A stretch of 64,000 bases of DNA from an uncultured Chlorobiaceae bacterium (lineage in GTDB: Bacteria; Bacteroidota; Chlorobiia; Chlorobiales; Chlorobiaceae): assembly GCA_903882665.1 (NCBI GenBank), contig CAIRXW010000017.1, forward strand, positions 48,781 through 112,780, in the 5' to 3' direction. Below the pieces are notes generated by a model that saw only the letters and a list, made by a program, of their open reading frames with translations, did no database searches and was not told the origin of the DNA. This document shows, piece by piece, positions 1 to 9,511 of this stretch; position 1 is the stretch's first letter; every line of letters starts with the position of its first letter. The position numbers and the translations under genes are program-made.

Positions 1-374
1 AGAGGGACAAGGAGCCCGCCAACCCCCTCAAGAAGCACCAGGTCGTAACGTTGCTGCAGGGCAAGGGTAGAGCTGCTGATTCGGTGAAGATCGACCTCAG
101 TGCCTTCCAGACGGGCGGAAAGGTGCGGGGAGGCAGGATAGCAAAAAACAGAAGGGCAGGTGAGCCCCTCCCGGTCGGCATCCTGCACTCCAATCCCCAT
201 CAGGCGACGGTGTTCAAGGATATCTTCCGCTATCCCTTCACAGCCCGTCTGGACAATTTTCTGTGTAATGACCTTTTTGCCTTGCTGAAGCAGTGCTTTG
301 GCGAGCAGGCCGGTCGTGTATGTTTTTCCGATTCCGGTATCGATACCGGCAACAGCAAGAACAGTTCCGCTCAT
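1..374 (-). CDS. bioD: Dethiobiotin synthetase, C-terminus cut by window edge
   Basis: Makes the ureido ring of dethiobiotin from 7,8-diaminopelargonic acid, CO2 and ATP (biotin pathway, cytoplasm). About 124 N-terminal residues are visible; the rest lies beyond base 1. Seen directly: a P-loop near the start reading GIDTGIGKT (family form GTDTxVGKT), then IVQTG and a downstream EGVGGL motif, all in family order. ATG at 374 overlaps the bioC stop in an ATGA arrangement, so translation is probably coupled. Last visible gene of the birA-bioBFGCD operon. Confidence 0.93.
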   Translation of the reverse strand, partial: MSGTVLAVAGIDTGIGKTYTTGLLAKALLQQGKKVITQKIVQTGCEGIAEDILEHRRLMGIGVQDADREGLTCPSVFCYPASPHLSARLEGTEVDLHRISSSTLALQQRYDLVLLEGVGGLLVP

Positions 375-1153
375 GAGATTCTCTTTTTCATGCAGCAATA
401 AAGGGGATGGTAGGTCAGGTAGACGCCATTGTCAGTGGAAAAGAGTCGCCGGTACTCTTTGATAAAATTGAGGTAACGGCTTTTTGTCCATGAACGGCGA
501 AGCAGCCCGTTGACACCGGTAGAGCGGATATGGTGCAGCATCGCTTCTGGTGAGCTGAATTCCATGCGCAGCGTCTCTTCACGGCTGACGCTCATCTCAA
601 AATAACGTCCGGCAAGAAGTTCAAGCTCACCGAGGGAGTGATAGCTGAGGCCGACCCCCTCAATGGCCAATATTTCTCGCATGTTAGAGGGGCCGAAGGT
701 GGTGAAGGCGAGCATCCCGCCTGGCTTGAGATGAAGGGAAACTTTTCGAAAAAATCCGTCGAGGTCATTGAGCCATTGCAGTGTAGCACTGGAAACAACA
801 AGGTCGAGCGATGAGGGCAAAAGCTCCAGGCTCTCGATGTCCCCGGCAAGAAAGTAGAACTCCCCGACAGCAAAGCGGTCAAGAACCCCCTGGAGAGAGG
901 TGCGGCTCTCTGCGACAAGGTCATTGGCATAATAGCTCTTGACTGTGCAGCGAGCGAGCATCTCAGCCATAAGTGCGCCTGAGCCTGAGCCTACTTCGAG
1001 GATCCGCTCAAACGATCGTGCGGGCTCCTGCTCGCAGATGATCTCTGCAAGTTCCCGGGCCATCGCTTTCTGCACCACAGCATGGCGACCGTAACTGAAA
1101 AGCGTACGGCGAAAACGGTCGCGAACCAGTTGTTTGTCGATCAACGGATGCAT
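371..1153 (-). CDS. bioC: Malonyl-ACP O-methyltransferase
   Basis: BioC methylates the free carboxyl of malonyl-ACP so that fatty-acid synthesis can elongate it to pimeloyl-ACP methyl ester, the first dedicated biotin step. The 260-residue product has a class I SAM-binding motif (EVGSGSGAL, about residues 55-65) and the BioC-typical start [12 protein letters not shown] chose the ATG at 1153 because the family begins a few residues before that motif, although the frame stays open upstream inside bioG. It overlaps bioG by 13 bp. Partner genes bioG and bioD on either side make the assignment firm. Confidence 0.92.
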   Translation of the reverse strand: MHPLIDKQLVRDRFRRTLFSYGRHAVVQKAMARELAEIICEQEPARSFERILEVGSGSGALMAEMLARCTVKSYYANDLVAESRTSLQGVLDRFAVGEFYFLAGDIESLELLPSSLDLVVSSATLQWLNDLDGFFRKVSLHLKPGGMLAFTTFGPSNMREILAIEGVGLSYHSLGELELLAGRYFEMSVSREETLRMEFSSPEAMLHHIRSTGVNGLLRRSWTKSRYLNFIKEYRRLFSTDNGVYLTYHPLYCCMKKRIS

Positions 1154-1830
1154 GCAAGCACCTCCTGCAGGTTCCTGAAATGAAAAAAGGGAAAGTGGGG
1201 CATATCGGCTATCACGGTTTGAGGAAGGCCTTTCCATGCGCGGTACTGCTGCTCTGCCGGAAAAACAAGATCACGTCCGCCAATAATGGCATGGTCATAG
1301 CGCCATGCGGTGCCGCATGGCGGGCTATCCGCCAGAAAGTGCTCCTGCAATTGCTCCAGTTCTTGCTGTTGATCCGCCGTGCTGCGGTCGGGCAACATGG
1401 AGGAAAAAAGGGCGAGTGCTTCGCCGGAGCCACACATCCTTCGGTTGAAGCGGTTTCGGCTCTTTTCTGACCAGGTGGCGAGGGTTGCCTCAAAAACCTG
1501 GGGGTTGATCCCTCTCTCGGCATTGACCGGATGCAGGGTGCCGTTGATGGCAATTGCGCGCTCTATCGGGGGTAGCTCAACATGCTGCGCTGCCCAGACA
1601 CCAAATGACCAGGCGATAACCGTTATGCGGCCATACCGGCTTGCCTCCCTCATAAAGCCCGGCTCTGTCTCCAGGGTTCGGTAGTCGTAACAGAGGAGCA
1701 AATCCGCATCAAACCCGTCAGAAAGCGACTCGGCAAGAAGATGGTCGCCAATACGGCGATCCATGCCCCACCCGTTAAAAAAAAGCAAAAGCTCTTCAGC
1801 TCCCTCTTTTCTGAGCCACGCTGTTTTCAT
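1141..1830 (-). CDS. bioG: Pimeloyl-ACP methyl ester esterase, BioG (DUF452) type
   Basis: BioG removes the methyl group from pimeloyl-ACP methyl ester, ending the disguised fatty-acid cycle opened by BioC; it replaces E. coli BioH. The 229-residue protein carries the DUF452 hallmark FNGWGMD (about residues 18-24) and a nucleophile-elbow-like WSFGVW near residue 73. Its start ATG overlaps the bioF stop (ATGA) and its end runs 13 bp into bioC, so the three are probably co-translated. Function follows from the family and from its place between bioF and bioC. Confidence 0.9.
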   Translation of the reverse strand: MKTAWLRKEGAEELLLFFNGWGMDRRIGDHLLAESLSDGFDADLLLCYDYRTLETEPGFMREASRYGRITVIAWSFGVWAAQHVELPPIERAIAINGTLHPVNAERGINPQVFEATLATWSEKSRNRFNRRMCGSGEALALFSSMLPDRSTADQQQELEQLQEHFLADSPPCGTAWRYDHAIIGGRDLVFPAEQQYRAWKGLPQTVIADMPHFPFFHFRNLQEVLACIR

Positions 1831-2996
1831 GCGGTCGTTATCCTCCCGATGAGTTCAGGAATGCGCGCAATATCTGCCCATTGCAGCGTCGAGCGAAGCG
1901 AAATGCGGATTCGGGCGCTCTTTTCCGGGACGGTAGGCGGACGCACCGGCAAACAGAGAAAGCCAGCCTCCCGAAGACGGGCAGAGAGGGTAACGGCGAG
2001 CGCATTGCTGCCGGTAATCACCGGGACAATATGGCTTTCACCCGGAACGTCGAGTGAGCAGGCAATCAGTTCACTGCGGAGCTTTGCAGCAAGCTGCAAA
2101 AGCGCCTGCCGCTCCCGATACATGGATGTCTGCCGCTCAAGAGTGAGCAGACTCCAGCCGAGTATGGCGGGTGGCAGTGCTGTGGTAAAAATGAAGGAGC
2201 GCATGGTATTGATCAGGTACTCCCTGAAGAGGCTGCTCATCACAGCGTAGGCTCCCGTTGAGGCAAGCGCTTTGCCGAATGTCCCGGTGATGATATCAAT
2301 CTGCTGCACCACACCGGCCGTTTCACAGAGGCCGAGACCGCGCACTCCGAAGACTCCGACACCGTGCGCTTCATCGACAACAAGCAGAGCTCCATACTTC
2401 TCTTTCAGGGCAACAAGGCGGGAGAGGTCGGCAAGGTCTCCGTCCATGCTGAAGACCGATTCGGTGACAATGAATATCTGCCGGTAACGGTCGGCGGCAG
2501 CGGCAAGCAGCTCTTCAAGGTGATCGTAGTCGAGGTGGCGGTAGCGCTGGTAAGGAGCTTCAGCAATTTTCATGCCGTCAATGATGCTTGCGTGGTTTTT
2601 CCGGTCACTGAGCACCAGATCGTGACGACCGCAGAGCGCCGGAATGATACCGATGTTGGCATGATAGCCGCTGTTGAAGACCAGCGCGGCTTCACGCCCG
2701 TAGAGCGCGGCAAGGGCACGCTCCAACTGGTCGTAAAGCGGATGGTTGCCGGTCAGAAGACGGGAGGAGGAGCTGGTCATGGCATAGTGCCTCTCCCTGA
2801 ACTCTTCGGCGTAACCGGCAAGCAGTTCCCGGTCGTCGCCAAGGCCGAGATAGTCGTTTGATGAGAGGTTCAGAAGAGGCTGACCACCCACCGCAATATG
2901 GTTGCCATCCCGGGCCGTGATATCGGGAAGTATCCGGTACCGGTCGAGGTCGCGAAGCTCTTCGAGCTCCCGACTGATCCTTTCCTGAAACTGCAT
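1827..2996 (-). CDS. bioF: 8-amino-7-oxononanoate synthase
   Basis: PLP enzyme condensing pimeloyl-ACP with L-alanine to 8-amino-7-oxononanoate. Recognised by LSSNDYLGL near the N-terminus, FNSGYHAN, VDEAHGVG and the PLP-lysine segment TGTFGKAL. An in-frame start lies 54 bp upstream, inside bioB; I prefer ATG 2996 (389 residues) because a GAGG Shine-Dalgarno sits about 10 nt before it and it begins 13 bp after the bioB stop. It overlaps bioG at its end. No bioA is visible in the window. Confidence 0.93.
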   Translation of the reverse strand: MQFQERISRELEELRDLDRYRILPDITARDGNHIAVGGQPLLNLSSNDYLGLGDDRELLAGYAEEFRERHYAMTSSSSRLLTGNHPLYDQLERALAALYGREAALVFNSGYHANIGIIPALCGRHDLVLSDRKNHASIIDGMKIAEAPYQRYRHLDYDHLEELLAAAADRYRQIFIVTESVFSMDGDLADLSRLVALKEKYGALLVVDEAHGVGVFGVRGLGLCETAGVVQQIDIITGTFGKALASTGAYAVMSSLFREYLINTMRSFIFTTALPPAILGWSLLTLERQTSMYRERQALLQLAAKLRSELIACSLDVPGESHIVPVITGSNALAVTLSARLREAGFLCLPVRPPTVPEKSARIRISLRSTLQWADIARIPELIGRITTA

Positions 2997-3009
2997 GACG
3001 GCGGCGTCC

Positions 3010-4014
3010 TCAGTTAAACGTTGCAATCTGGCGGGCAAAACGGTCGTCATCGGCGATATCGCGTCCCCGTGTGGTCAGGTAACCACCTGTAAGATAACCG
3101 TTTGCACCCGACAGCATCAAAAGTCCCTGGAAATCTTTCATGATGGTCTCCCTGCCAGCGGCAAACTTGATGATTTTATTCGGATGAGCCAGACGGCAGA
3201 TAGCAAAGGTTTTTACAATTTCTGCCACAGAAACCGGCTCTTTTCCTGCCAGAGGAGTACCGTCGATCGGTACCAGCACGTTGAGCGGTATGACAGAAAC
3301 ATCAAGTACCTGAAGGGCAAAAATCATGGAAATGCGATCATGCATGGTTTCGCCAACACCCATAATGCCGCCGCAGCAGACGGAGATATTGTTCTTTCTC
3401 AACAATTTGATGGTCTCAATCCGCTCTTCGACGCCATGCGTATCGGCAATAAGCTCGCTGTACCTGTCGGGCGCAACCTGAATGTTTATATTGTAGTGAG
3501 CGATGCCGTGCGCCGCAAGTGCTTCCGCAGGTTCTGCGCCCAACATGCCAAGCGAGGCACAGACACTCAGTTCCGGCAGCTCTGCATGGAGGCGGTCAAT
3601 CATGTCGAGCACCCGCTGAAACTCCGGATTGATCCGTTTATAACCGTAGCCACTGGTCACGATTCCGAAGTGGGTGACTCCGGCGGAGAAACAGTTCCGC
3701 GCTTCAATCAGTACGGATTCTTCATCGACCAGATCATAGACCTCAATATCGGCCCGATTGTGGCGCGACTGTGCGCAAAAGCGGCAGTTTTCGCCGCATA
3801 CCCCCGATTTGGCATTCATGATGGAGCAGGCATGAAGCGCTTCAGGGCCGCTTCCGTAGCGGTTTTTGACTTTGTTGGCCAGCGAAGCCAAATCAAGTGC
3901 CAGCTCACCGGGCAACTCTGCAAGCAGCAGGGCTTCGGCATGGCTGATCGGTTCACCGGTCTCAAGAACACGGTATGCTGCAGCAATTTGAGGATGAAGC
4001 GTTGGTTGATCCAT
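3010..4014 (-). CDS. bioB: Biotin synthase (radical SAM)
   Basis: Inserts sulfur into dethiobiotin to make biotin. The 334-residue protein has the radical-SAM CxxxCxxC motif in the stretch [12 protein letters not shown] (about residues 71-82), which binds the 4Fe-4S cluster that cleaves SAM; the normal BioB length and the conserved [10 protein letters not shown] segment agree. It starts 5 bp after the birA stop and is the second gene of the operon. High confidence from motifs and context. Confidence 0.96.
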   Translation of the reverse strand: MDQPTLHPQIAAAYRVLETGEPISHAEALLLAELPGELALDLASLANKVKNRYGSGPEALHACSIMNAKSGVCGENCRFCAQSRHNRADIEVYDLVDEESVLIEARNCFSAGVTHFGIVTSGYGYKRINPEFQRVLDMIDRLHAELPELSVCASLGMLGAEPAEALAAHGIAHYNINIQVAPDRYSELIADTHGVEERIETIKLLRKNNISVCCGGIMGVGETMHDRISMIFALQVLDVSVIPLNVLVPIDGTPLAGKEPVSVAEIVKTFAICRLAHPNKIIKFAAGRETIMKDFQGLLMLSGANGYLTGGYLTTRGRDIADDDRFARQIATFN

Positions 4015-4019
4015 AAAAA

Positions 4020-5018
4020 TCAGGGGTTATATGATGATGGGCAGCTTCGTAAATGGGCCTCTCCCGACGAAACAAGGATAATCTCTCCCTCTGCACTCTC
4101 AAGCTCCAGCTCTCCAAAACGTGAAATCCCTCTCACCGTTCCGCTTACGCTTCGTTTTAACTGGTCGACCATCACCGCTTTCGATTGCAGGAACGAATGG
4201 GTTTCGAGATAGGGAAGGATAAAGCCGAGATCATCCTCCAATAGCCAGGAGTCATAGAGCGGTTCGAAATAATTCAGCACTGAGGCCAGAAGCTCCGGTC
4301 TCGAAGAGAGTTGCCCTGTTTCGAGAAAAAGTGAGGTTGCGCTCTCATGCAGGGGGGGCTGAAAAGCTGACTGGTTGACATTGATACCGATTCCAACGAC
4401 GACAAAGTGTGTACAATCAGGCTCGGACTGCATTTCGCACAACACCCCGCACAACTTTTTTCCATTGGCCAAAATGTCATTCGGCCACTTGATCATCGCC
4501 GCAAAATCGACAGAGAGGGCGCTCAAGGCCTGATGAATAGCCGCCGCCACAAGCAGTGTCAGTTGCGGGACACGAATGGAAGGTATTCCCGGCCGCAGAA
4601 TCAGGGAAAAATAGAGATTGACGCCCGAAGGCGAGAGCCAGGTACGCCCCATTCGGCCACGACCACCAGTCTGGGAATCGGCCACGACCACGCAGCCCTC
4701 CACGGCACCCTCAACGGCAAGAGCCTTCGCAAGAATATTGGTCGAGGCTGTAACAGAGTGATAAGCAATCTTTCGGCCAAACCGGCGGGTAGTGAGAGAT
4801 GGGCGCACCTCGGCCTCTACAGGACGACCGGTCAGAGCTGATAGCCGGTACCCTCTGCCTGTTACCGCATCAATTGAATACCCTTCGCTGCGCAACAGGC
4901 TGATATGCTTCCAAACGGCACTTCTGGTAATGCCAAATTCCCGGCAAAGCGCTTCACCTGATACAAAATCCGCATCGGTGATCATCTGGCTCAAAATTCG
5001 GGCGGTAATGTCGTTCAT
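4020..5018 (-). CDS. birA: Biotin--[acetyl-CoA-carboxylase] ligase and biotin operon repressor
   Basis: Makes biotinyl-AMP, transfers biotin to carboxylase carrier domains and, in its long form, represses biotin genes. The 332-residue product has an N-terminal winged-helix segment ([19 protein letters not shown], about residues 25-45), then the catalytic domain with [10 protein letters not shown] and KWPNDI. The DNA-binding domain marks it as the bifunctional (group II) type. ATG 5018 is preferred over an in-frame TTG at 5030. It is the first gene of birA-bioBFGCD, and an operator matching the BirA consensus lies just upstream, so autoregulation is likely. Confidence 0.93.
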   Translation of the reverse strand: MNDITARILSQMITDADFVSGEALCREFGITRSAVWKHISLLRSEGYSIDAVTGRGYRLSALTGRPVEAEVRPSLTTRRFGRKIAYHSVTASTNILAKALAVEGAVEGCVVVADSQTGGRGRMGRTWLSPSGVNLYFSLILRPGIPSIRVPQLTLLVAAAIHQALSALSVDFAAMIKWPNDILANGKKLCGVLCEMQSEPDCTHFVVVGIGINVNQSAFQPPLHESATSLFLETGQLSSRPELLASVLNYFEPLYDSWLLEDDLGFILPYLETHSFLQSKAVMVDQLKRSVSGTVRGISRFGELELESAEGEIILVSSGEAHLRSCPSSYNP

Positions 5019-5069
5019 GACTGGGAGCAAAATAGAGAAAAGGCAAACTATCGCCGCGTTTCCAGGAAT

Positions 5070-5109
5070 ATGTGAACCCGAATGTAGCGCGAGGTTTACA
5101 ACTTTGCAA
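5070..5109 (-). promoter_or_regulatory. Biotin operon promoter with overlapping BirA operator
   Basis: Read on the minus strand there is TTGTAAACC, 14 bp, then GGTTCACAT (5101 to 5070). This matches the bacterial BirA box (TTGTAAACC, spacer of about 15, GGTTTACAA) perfectly in one half and 7 of 9 in the other. A possible promoter overlaps it: -35 TTGCAA (5104-5109), 17 bp, -10 TACATT (5081-5086). Bound BirA would cover the -10 region and shut off birA-bioBFGCD when biotin is plentiful. The sites are seen; repression is inferred. Confidence 0.75.
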
Positions 5110-5159
5110 CAAGAAAAAGCGTTTTTGCCTTGATTCCGTTCGCTCGGAAAAGAAGCGTT

Positions 5160-6884
5160 TCAGCGCTCCATTGCGGCCATGCTGGAGGTTTCGTAGTTCT
5201 TGCGATAGGCCTGCACTCCCTGAAAAATAGTGTATGCGATTTTTTTCTGCTCCTGACGATCACGAAGAATCTTCTCTTCGCCTGGATTGGAGAGGTAACC
5301 CACTTCAACAAGCGCACTCGGCATGGAAGGACTCCATAACACCATAAAACCTGCCTGGTGCACTCCGCCTTTTTTATTGACCGGCTGCCGATAGTCCGGG
5401 TTGAGGATATGCTGGGCAAGCAAGGTGGACTGCCTGGCAAATGCACTCTGGGCCATGCTGCTCATGATGAGATACTCTTCAGTAAAACCTTTGTACGCAA
5501 GGGTGTAGTCGGCCTCCTGGCGTATAACCGAGTTTTCAAACAGAGCAACGTCAAGAGCCTGCTTTGTTTTATGCGCTCCAAGAATATAGACTTCGGAACC
5601 GCGAACACTATGGTTCAAATTCGCATTGCAGTGAACACTGATAAAGAGTTTTCCTCCGCTCTGGTTTGCTATTTTTCCCCGTTGAAGCAGAGGAATAAAG
5701 GCGTCATCCTTTCTTGTGTAGATGACCCGCACATCAGGCCACTTCCCGGTGATAAACCGACCGAGATCACGAACGATGTTGAGTGCGACATCTTTTTCAT
5801 TGGTGCCGTTTCCGCCTGTAGCCCCGGGATCCTTTCCTCCATGACCTGCATCAAGCACAATGGTATCAAGCCTCCACTTTTCAATATCGTGGCTGATAAC
5901 CTGTGCAATCTGCCGTTCTTTGTCCTTTTTGCGAATTGCGTCCGTTCCGGCATCACTGCGGATAGAGATCACATAACGGTTGTGTTTGTTGTCACGCTGA
6001 AATTCAACAGAATTGATGACAAACGCTCGATTGTCGAGTGCTATGGTAAACTGTAGCCCTGCTCTGGCAACCTGTTTGGGGGTGATTGAGCTGACCACAC
6101 CTCCACGGTACACTTTTGTTAATGCGCTCATATCACAAGAGGCTTTTTCAAGGGAAAAATAGGTGACCCCCTCTTTGTTGAGCGTAACGAGTGATGCCTG
6201 GGCAGCAATACCGGAAGCTGAAAAAGTGATAACCGCTCCGTTCGATCGGTTCTTGACCTCAATTCCGCTAATCACCGTCCTGCCTTCAGCCTGCGTGCTG
6301 GAGCTCTCTGCATCAGAGCCCCCTTCCTGGCTGACCTCCCCGATTGTTGCGTCCGACTCCCCGAGACTTTTTCTGTCAAGCCGGACGCGTATCTGGCCAG
6401 AGGTGTGGTTGTAGACCACATCCCGGTCCAGCCAGACGCTGAAGAGCCGGCATAACTGACTGACCGGCAGCAAGAGCCGTGATTGAATCAGTAAAGGAGC
6501 TGAGGATAGTTGGAGAATCCTTTGCGGAAGTTCAGGATTTCTGGAAATAACACGAACAAAATTATTGCCGCCCATGATCGTACAGATCGTGCCGGGCATC
6601 CCGAAAGATTCCTCAACAACAAGTCCGCCCTGCTCATTACGGTAACTCATCCTCAAGGCCCGCACCATGGATTCAAGATCAATCATCACGATGCCCTCCC
6701 TTTTCTGGCCCGCCACCTTCATGGTATAACCCTGATCCTCTCCTGTGATCACATGGAGAGAAACAGAACCCTGTCCGGACTGTCCGGACTGCAAAGATGG
6801 AAGAGCTGAAAGAGTGCTGACGGAAAGCGTCAGCAGCATCAGAACGGCCAAACCGGAACGGAGAGAACGCAAAAAGTGAAGCAT
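5160..6884 (-). CDS. N-acetylmuramoyl-L-alanine amidase (Amidase_3), secreted
   Basis: Zinc amidase cutting the bond between muramic acid and L-alanine in peptidoglycan, probably during cell separation. It begins with a hydrophobic export signal (about residues 10-30, ending near LSALPS), continues with about 300 residues of a substrate or AMIN-like region with a Ser/Gly-rich stretch, and ends in the catalytic domain: LDAGHGGKDPGATGG, ISVHCNAN and LVEVGYLSNPGEE carry the zinc and catalytic positions. Start could be ATG 6884 (574 residues) or ATG 6917; neither has a strong ribosome site, and 6884 puts the signal at the usual distance. Divergent from topA. Confidence 0.85.
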   Translation of the reverse strand: MLHFLRSLRSGLAVLMLLTLSVSTLSALPSLQSGQSGQGSVSLHVITGEDQGYTMKVAGQKREGIVMIDLESMVRALRMSYRNEQGGLVVEESFGMPGTICTIMGGNNFVRVISRNPELPQRILQLSSAPLLIQSRLLLPVSQLCRLFSVWLDRDVVYNHTSGQIRVRLDRKSLGESDATIGEVSQEGGSDAESSSTQAEGRTVISGIEVKNRSNGAVITFSASGIAAQASLVTLNKEGVTYFSLEKASCDMSALTKVYRGGVVSSITPKQVARAGLQFTIALDNRAFVINSVEFQRDNKHNRYVISIRSDAGTDAIRKKDKERQIAQVISHDIEKWRLDTIVLDAGHGGKDPGATGGNGTNEKDVALNIVRDLGRFITGKWPDVRVIYTRKDDAFIPLLQRGKIANQSGGKLFISVHCNANLNHSVRGSEVYILGAHKTKQALDVALFENSVIRQEADYTLAYKGFTEEYLIMSSMAQSAFARQSTLLAQHILNPDYRQPVNKKGGVHQAGFMVLWSPSMPSALVEVGYLSNPGEEKILRDRQEQKKIAYTIFQGVQAYRKNYETSSMAAMER

Positions 6885-7114
6885 GAATTTCGAATCGTTA
6901 TTTTTCCCTGATACCATGTCGGCCTGAAAGAATAATAATAAAATATCTCTCATCTCCCTCCGCTGCCACTTTTTACCGCCGAAAATGATCGATTCCAAAA
7001 TGATACCGGCAGGCAAAATCGAGGGGTGAAAAATGGTAAAATTTGTTTTTTGCTCTTCAACACCTATCTTTTTCAAAATTTTACTTGTAATGCTCTTAAT
7101 ACCGGTACTGATCA

Positions 7115-9511
7115 ATGGCCTCAAAACCTGCAACACTCTCTGCCAGAAACAGGACCCTGATTGTCGTCGAATCCCCCTCAAAGGCAAGAACGATAAATAA
7201 ATACCTCGGAGACAAGTATACGGTTTTCGCTTCTGTTGGCCATATCAAGGATCTGCCGAAAAAGGAGATTGGTCTTGATTTTGACCATCATTACGAGCCG
7301 AGGTATGAAATTATTCCAGGGAAAGAAAAGGTTGTCCATCAGTTAAAAAAACTTGCGGCTGAAGCCAATGAAATTCTCATAGCGACTGACCCTGACCGCG
7401 AAGGAGAGGCCATTGCATGGCATATCTCAAAGGAAATCGGTGTAACAAACAAACCGGTATCCCGGGTGCTTTTTAATGAAATCACCAAAAATGCGATCAT
7501 TGCGGCCATCCAGGCTCCACGGCAGATCGACGACTGCCTTGTGCGCTCCCAGCAAACCCGTCAGGGGCTTGATAAAATTGTGGGCTACAAGATCAGCCCC
7601 TTTTTGTGGAATGTGGTGCTGCGCGGACTTTCTGCCGGCAGGGTACAATCCGTCGCACTGCGGCTGATCTGCGAGCGTGAGGCAGAGATCACCCGCTTCC
7701 AGATAGAGGAGTACTGGTCGATTGCGGCTGATTTCACCACACCGGAGCAGGAGTCTTTCAGGGCAAGGCTTGTGCGCCTGGAGGGTGACAAGCCGGAGAT
7801 ATCCAATCAGCAGCAGGCTGAGGCCATTGCGGCACGCATCAGAAAGGGAAATTTTGCGGTACGGGAAATCGCTCCTCGCCTGCAGCAGCGCAAGCCTCCC
7901 CTTCCGTTTACGACATCTCTCCTCCAGCAGGCGGCATCGAACCAGCTCGGCTTCGGATCGCAGAAAACCATGCGCGTTGCACAACAGCTCTATGAGGGTA
8001 TTGACCTTGGCGCCGAGGGTACGGCAGGTCTGATCACCTATATGAGGACCGATTCAACGCGCATCGGTGAAGAGGCGGTCGTCGAGGTAAGAGGCTATAT
8101 CAATAAGCAGTTCGGCAAAGAGTATATCGGTTTTGGCGGAGCAGCAAAACCTGGCAAAAATGCACAGGATGCGCATGAAGCAGTCCGGCCGACATCGATT
8201 TTTAAAAAGCCGGAGCAGCTCAAACCCTTCCTCTCAGCCGATCAGTTTAAATTGTATGAGCTGATCTGGAAGCGCTTTCTTGCCGCCATGATGGCTCCCG
8301 CAAAAATCGAACAGACGCGGGTTGATGTGGAGGACAGTGCTGAAAAGTTCCTCTTCAGGGCAACGGGCAGCAGGCTCCTTTTTGCAGGCTTTATGCGGGT
8401 CTATGATGACCAGAAAGAGCTTGATTACGAGGCGCAGACCTCTACGAAGGAGGATGTGGAAAAGGAGTTGACGGTTAAACTGCCGGAACACCTGTCGGTC
8501 AGCGACCCTCTTGCTCTTGCTGATCTTGACCAGAAACAGAGCTTTACCCGCCCTCCGGCGCGCTACAGTGAGGCGACACTGGTCAAGGATCTCGACCATT
8601 TTGGTATTGGACGGCCATCCACCTATGCTTCCATTTTTTCGACACTGCAGGATCGGCGCTATGTGGAGCTGGAGAAGAAAAAGATTCTGCCCACGGAACT
8701 TGGCAAGGACGTCTCACTGATTCTTGTTGCCAATTTTCCTGATCTCTTCAATGTTGACTTCACCGCCTTCATGGAGAATGAACTCGACAAAGTGGCAAGC
8801 GGAGAGGATGAATATGAAAAAGTGCTTGACAGTTTCTACAAGCCTCTTGAAGCGGTATTGAGCCTGCGCAAATCCAATCCTATTGTACCCCAGAACAGCG
8901 AACCAGAGCGCTGTGAAAAGTGCGGTGAGGGGCTGATGGTTGTCAAATGGACGGCAAATGGAAAATTTTTCGGCTGCTCATGCTATCCCAAGTGCAAAAA
9001 TATCAAGGCGATAAGCAGCAACAAGGCAAAACCGGTTGATACAGCAATCCTCTGCCCCTCCTGCAAGGAAGGGCACATGCTCTTGCGCAGCGGAAGATTC
9101 GGCGCTTTTCTTGCCTGTTCCAACTATCCCAAGTGCAATACGCTGCTCAATCTGAGCAAACAGCGCCACATTGAGCCATTGAAGACCCCGCCGGTCGTGA
9201 CGACCATTCTCTGCCCAAAATGCAGCTCCCCGCTCTACCTCAGAAGCGGAAAACGGGGGTTGTGGCTTGGCTGCTCAAAATTCCCCAAGTGCAAGGGACG
9301 CCTCGCGTGGAGCACCCTTGAGAAGAGCGCCCAAAGTCACTGGGAGGCAATTATGACTGAGCACCAGCATGCTCACCCTGCGGTCATGCTGACGATGATT
9401 GATGGGAAAGCGGTATCGATGACCATGGCGGTTGATGATATCATACTGAAAGCGGAAGAGGCCGGGCTGATTGCCTCTCCCGTTGAAGAGATTGCAGAAG
9501 TCACCCCATAA
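7115..9511 (+). CDS. topA: DNA topoisomerase I
   Basis: Type IA topoisomerase relaxing negative supercoils. Seen: Toprim domain at the N-terminus (VVESPSKA and ATDPDREGEAIAWH), active-site tyrosine in GLITYMRTDSTR near residue 310, and three C-terminal four-cysteine zinc ribbons (starting CEKCGEG, CPSCKEG and CPKCSSP) from about residue 592 to 730, then a short tail rich in acidic residues. The 798-residue length is normal. It is divergent from the amidase and its last 11 bp overlap the end of feoB on the other strand. Confidence 0.97.
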   Translation: MASKPATLSARNRTLIVVESPSKARTINKYLGDKYTVFASVGHIKDLPKKEIGLDFDHHYEPRYEIIPGKEKVVHQLKKLAAEANEILIATDPDREGEAIAWHISKEIGVTNKPVSRVLFNEITKNAIIAAIQAPRQIDDCLVRSQQTRQGLDKIVGYKISPFLWNVVLRGLSAGRVQSVALRLICEREAEITRFQIEEYWSIAADFTTPEQESFRARLVRLEGDKPEISNQQQAEAIAARIRKGNFAVREIAPRLQQRKPPLPFTTSLLQQAASNQLGFGSQKTMRVAQQLYEGIDLGAEGTAGLITYMRTDSTRIGEEAVVEVRGYINKQFGKEYIGFGGAAKPGKNAQDAHEAVRPTSIFKKPEQLKPFLSADQFKLYELIWKRFLAAMMAPAKIEQTRVDVEDSAEKFLFRATGSRLLFAGFMRVYDDQKELDYEAQTSTKEDVEKELTVKLPEHLSVSDPLALADLDQKQSFTRPPARYSEATLVKDLDHFGIGRPSTYASIFSTLQDRRYVELEKKKILPTELGKDVSLILVANFPDLFNVDFTAFMENELDKVASGEDEYEKVLDSFYKPLEAVLSLRKSNPIVPQNSEPERCEKCGEGLMVVKWTANGKFFGCSCYPKCKNIKAISSNKAKPVDTAILCPSCKEGHMLLRSGRFGAFLACSNYPKCNTLLNLSKQRHIEPLKTPPVVTTILCPKCSSPLYLRSGKRGLWLGCSKFPKCKGRLAWSTLEKSAQSHWEAIMTEHQHAHPAVMLTMIDGKAVSMTMAVDDIILKAEEAGLIASPVEEIAEVTP

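Noticed and set aside
2995..4212. A 405-codon open frame on the plus strand
   Set aside because: Entirely antisense to bioB and the end of birA, which have full motifs; codon composition is that of a shadow frame.
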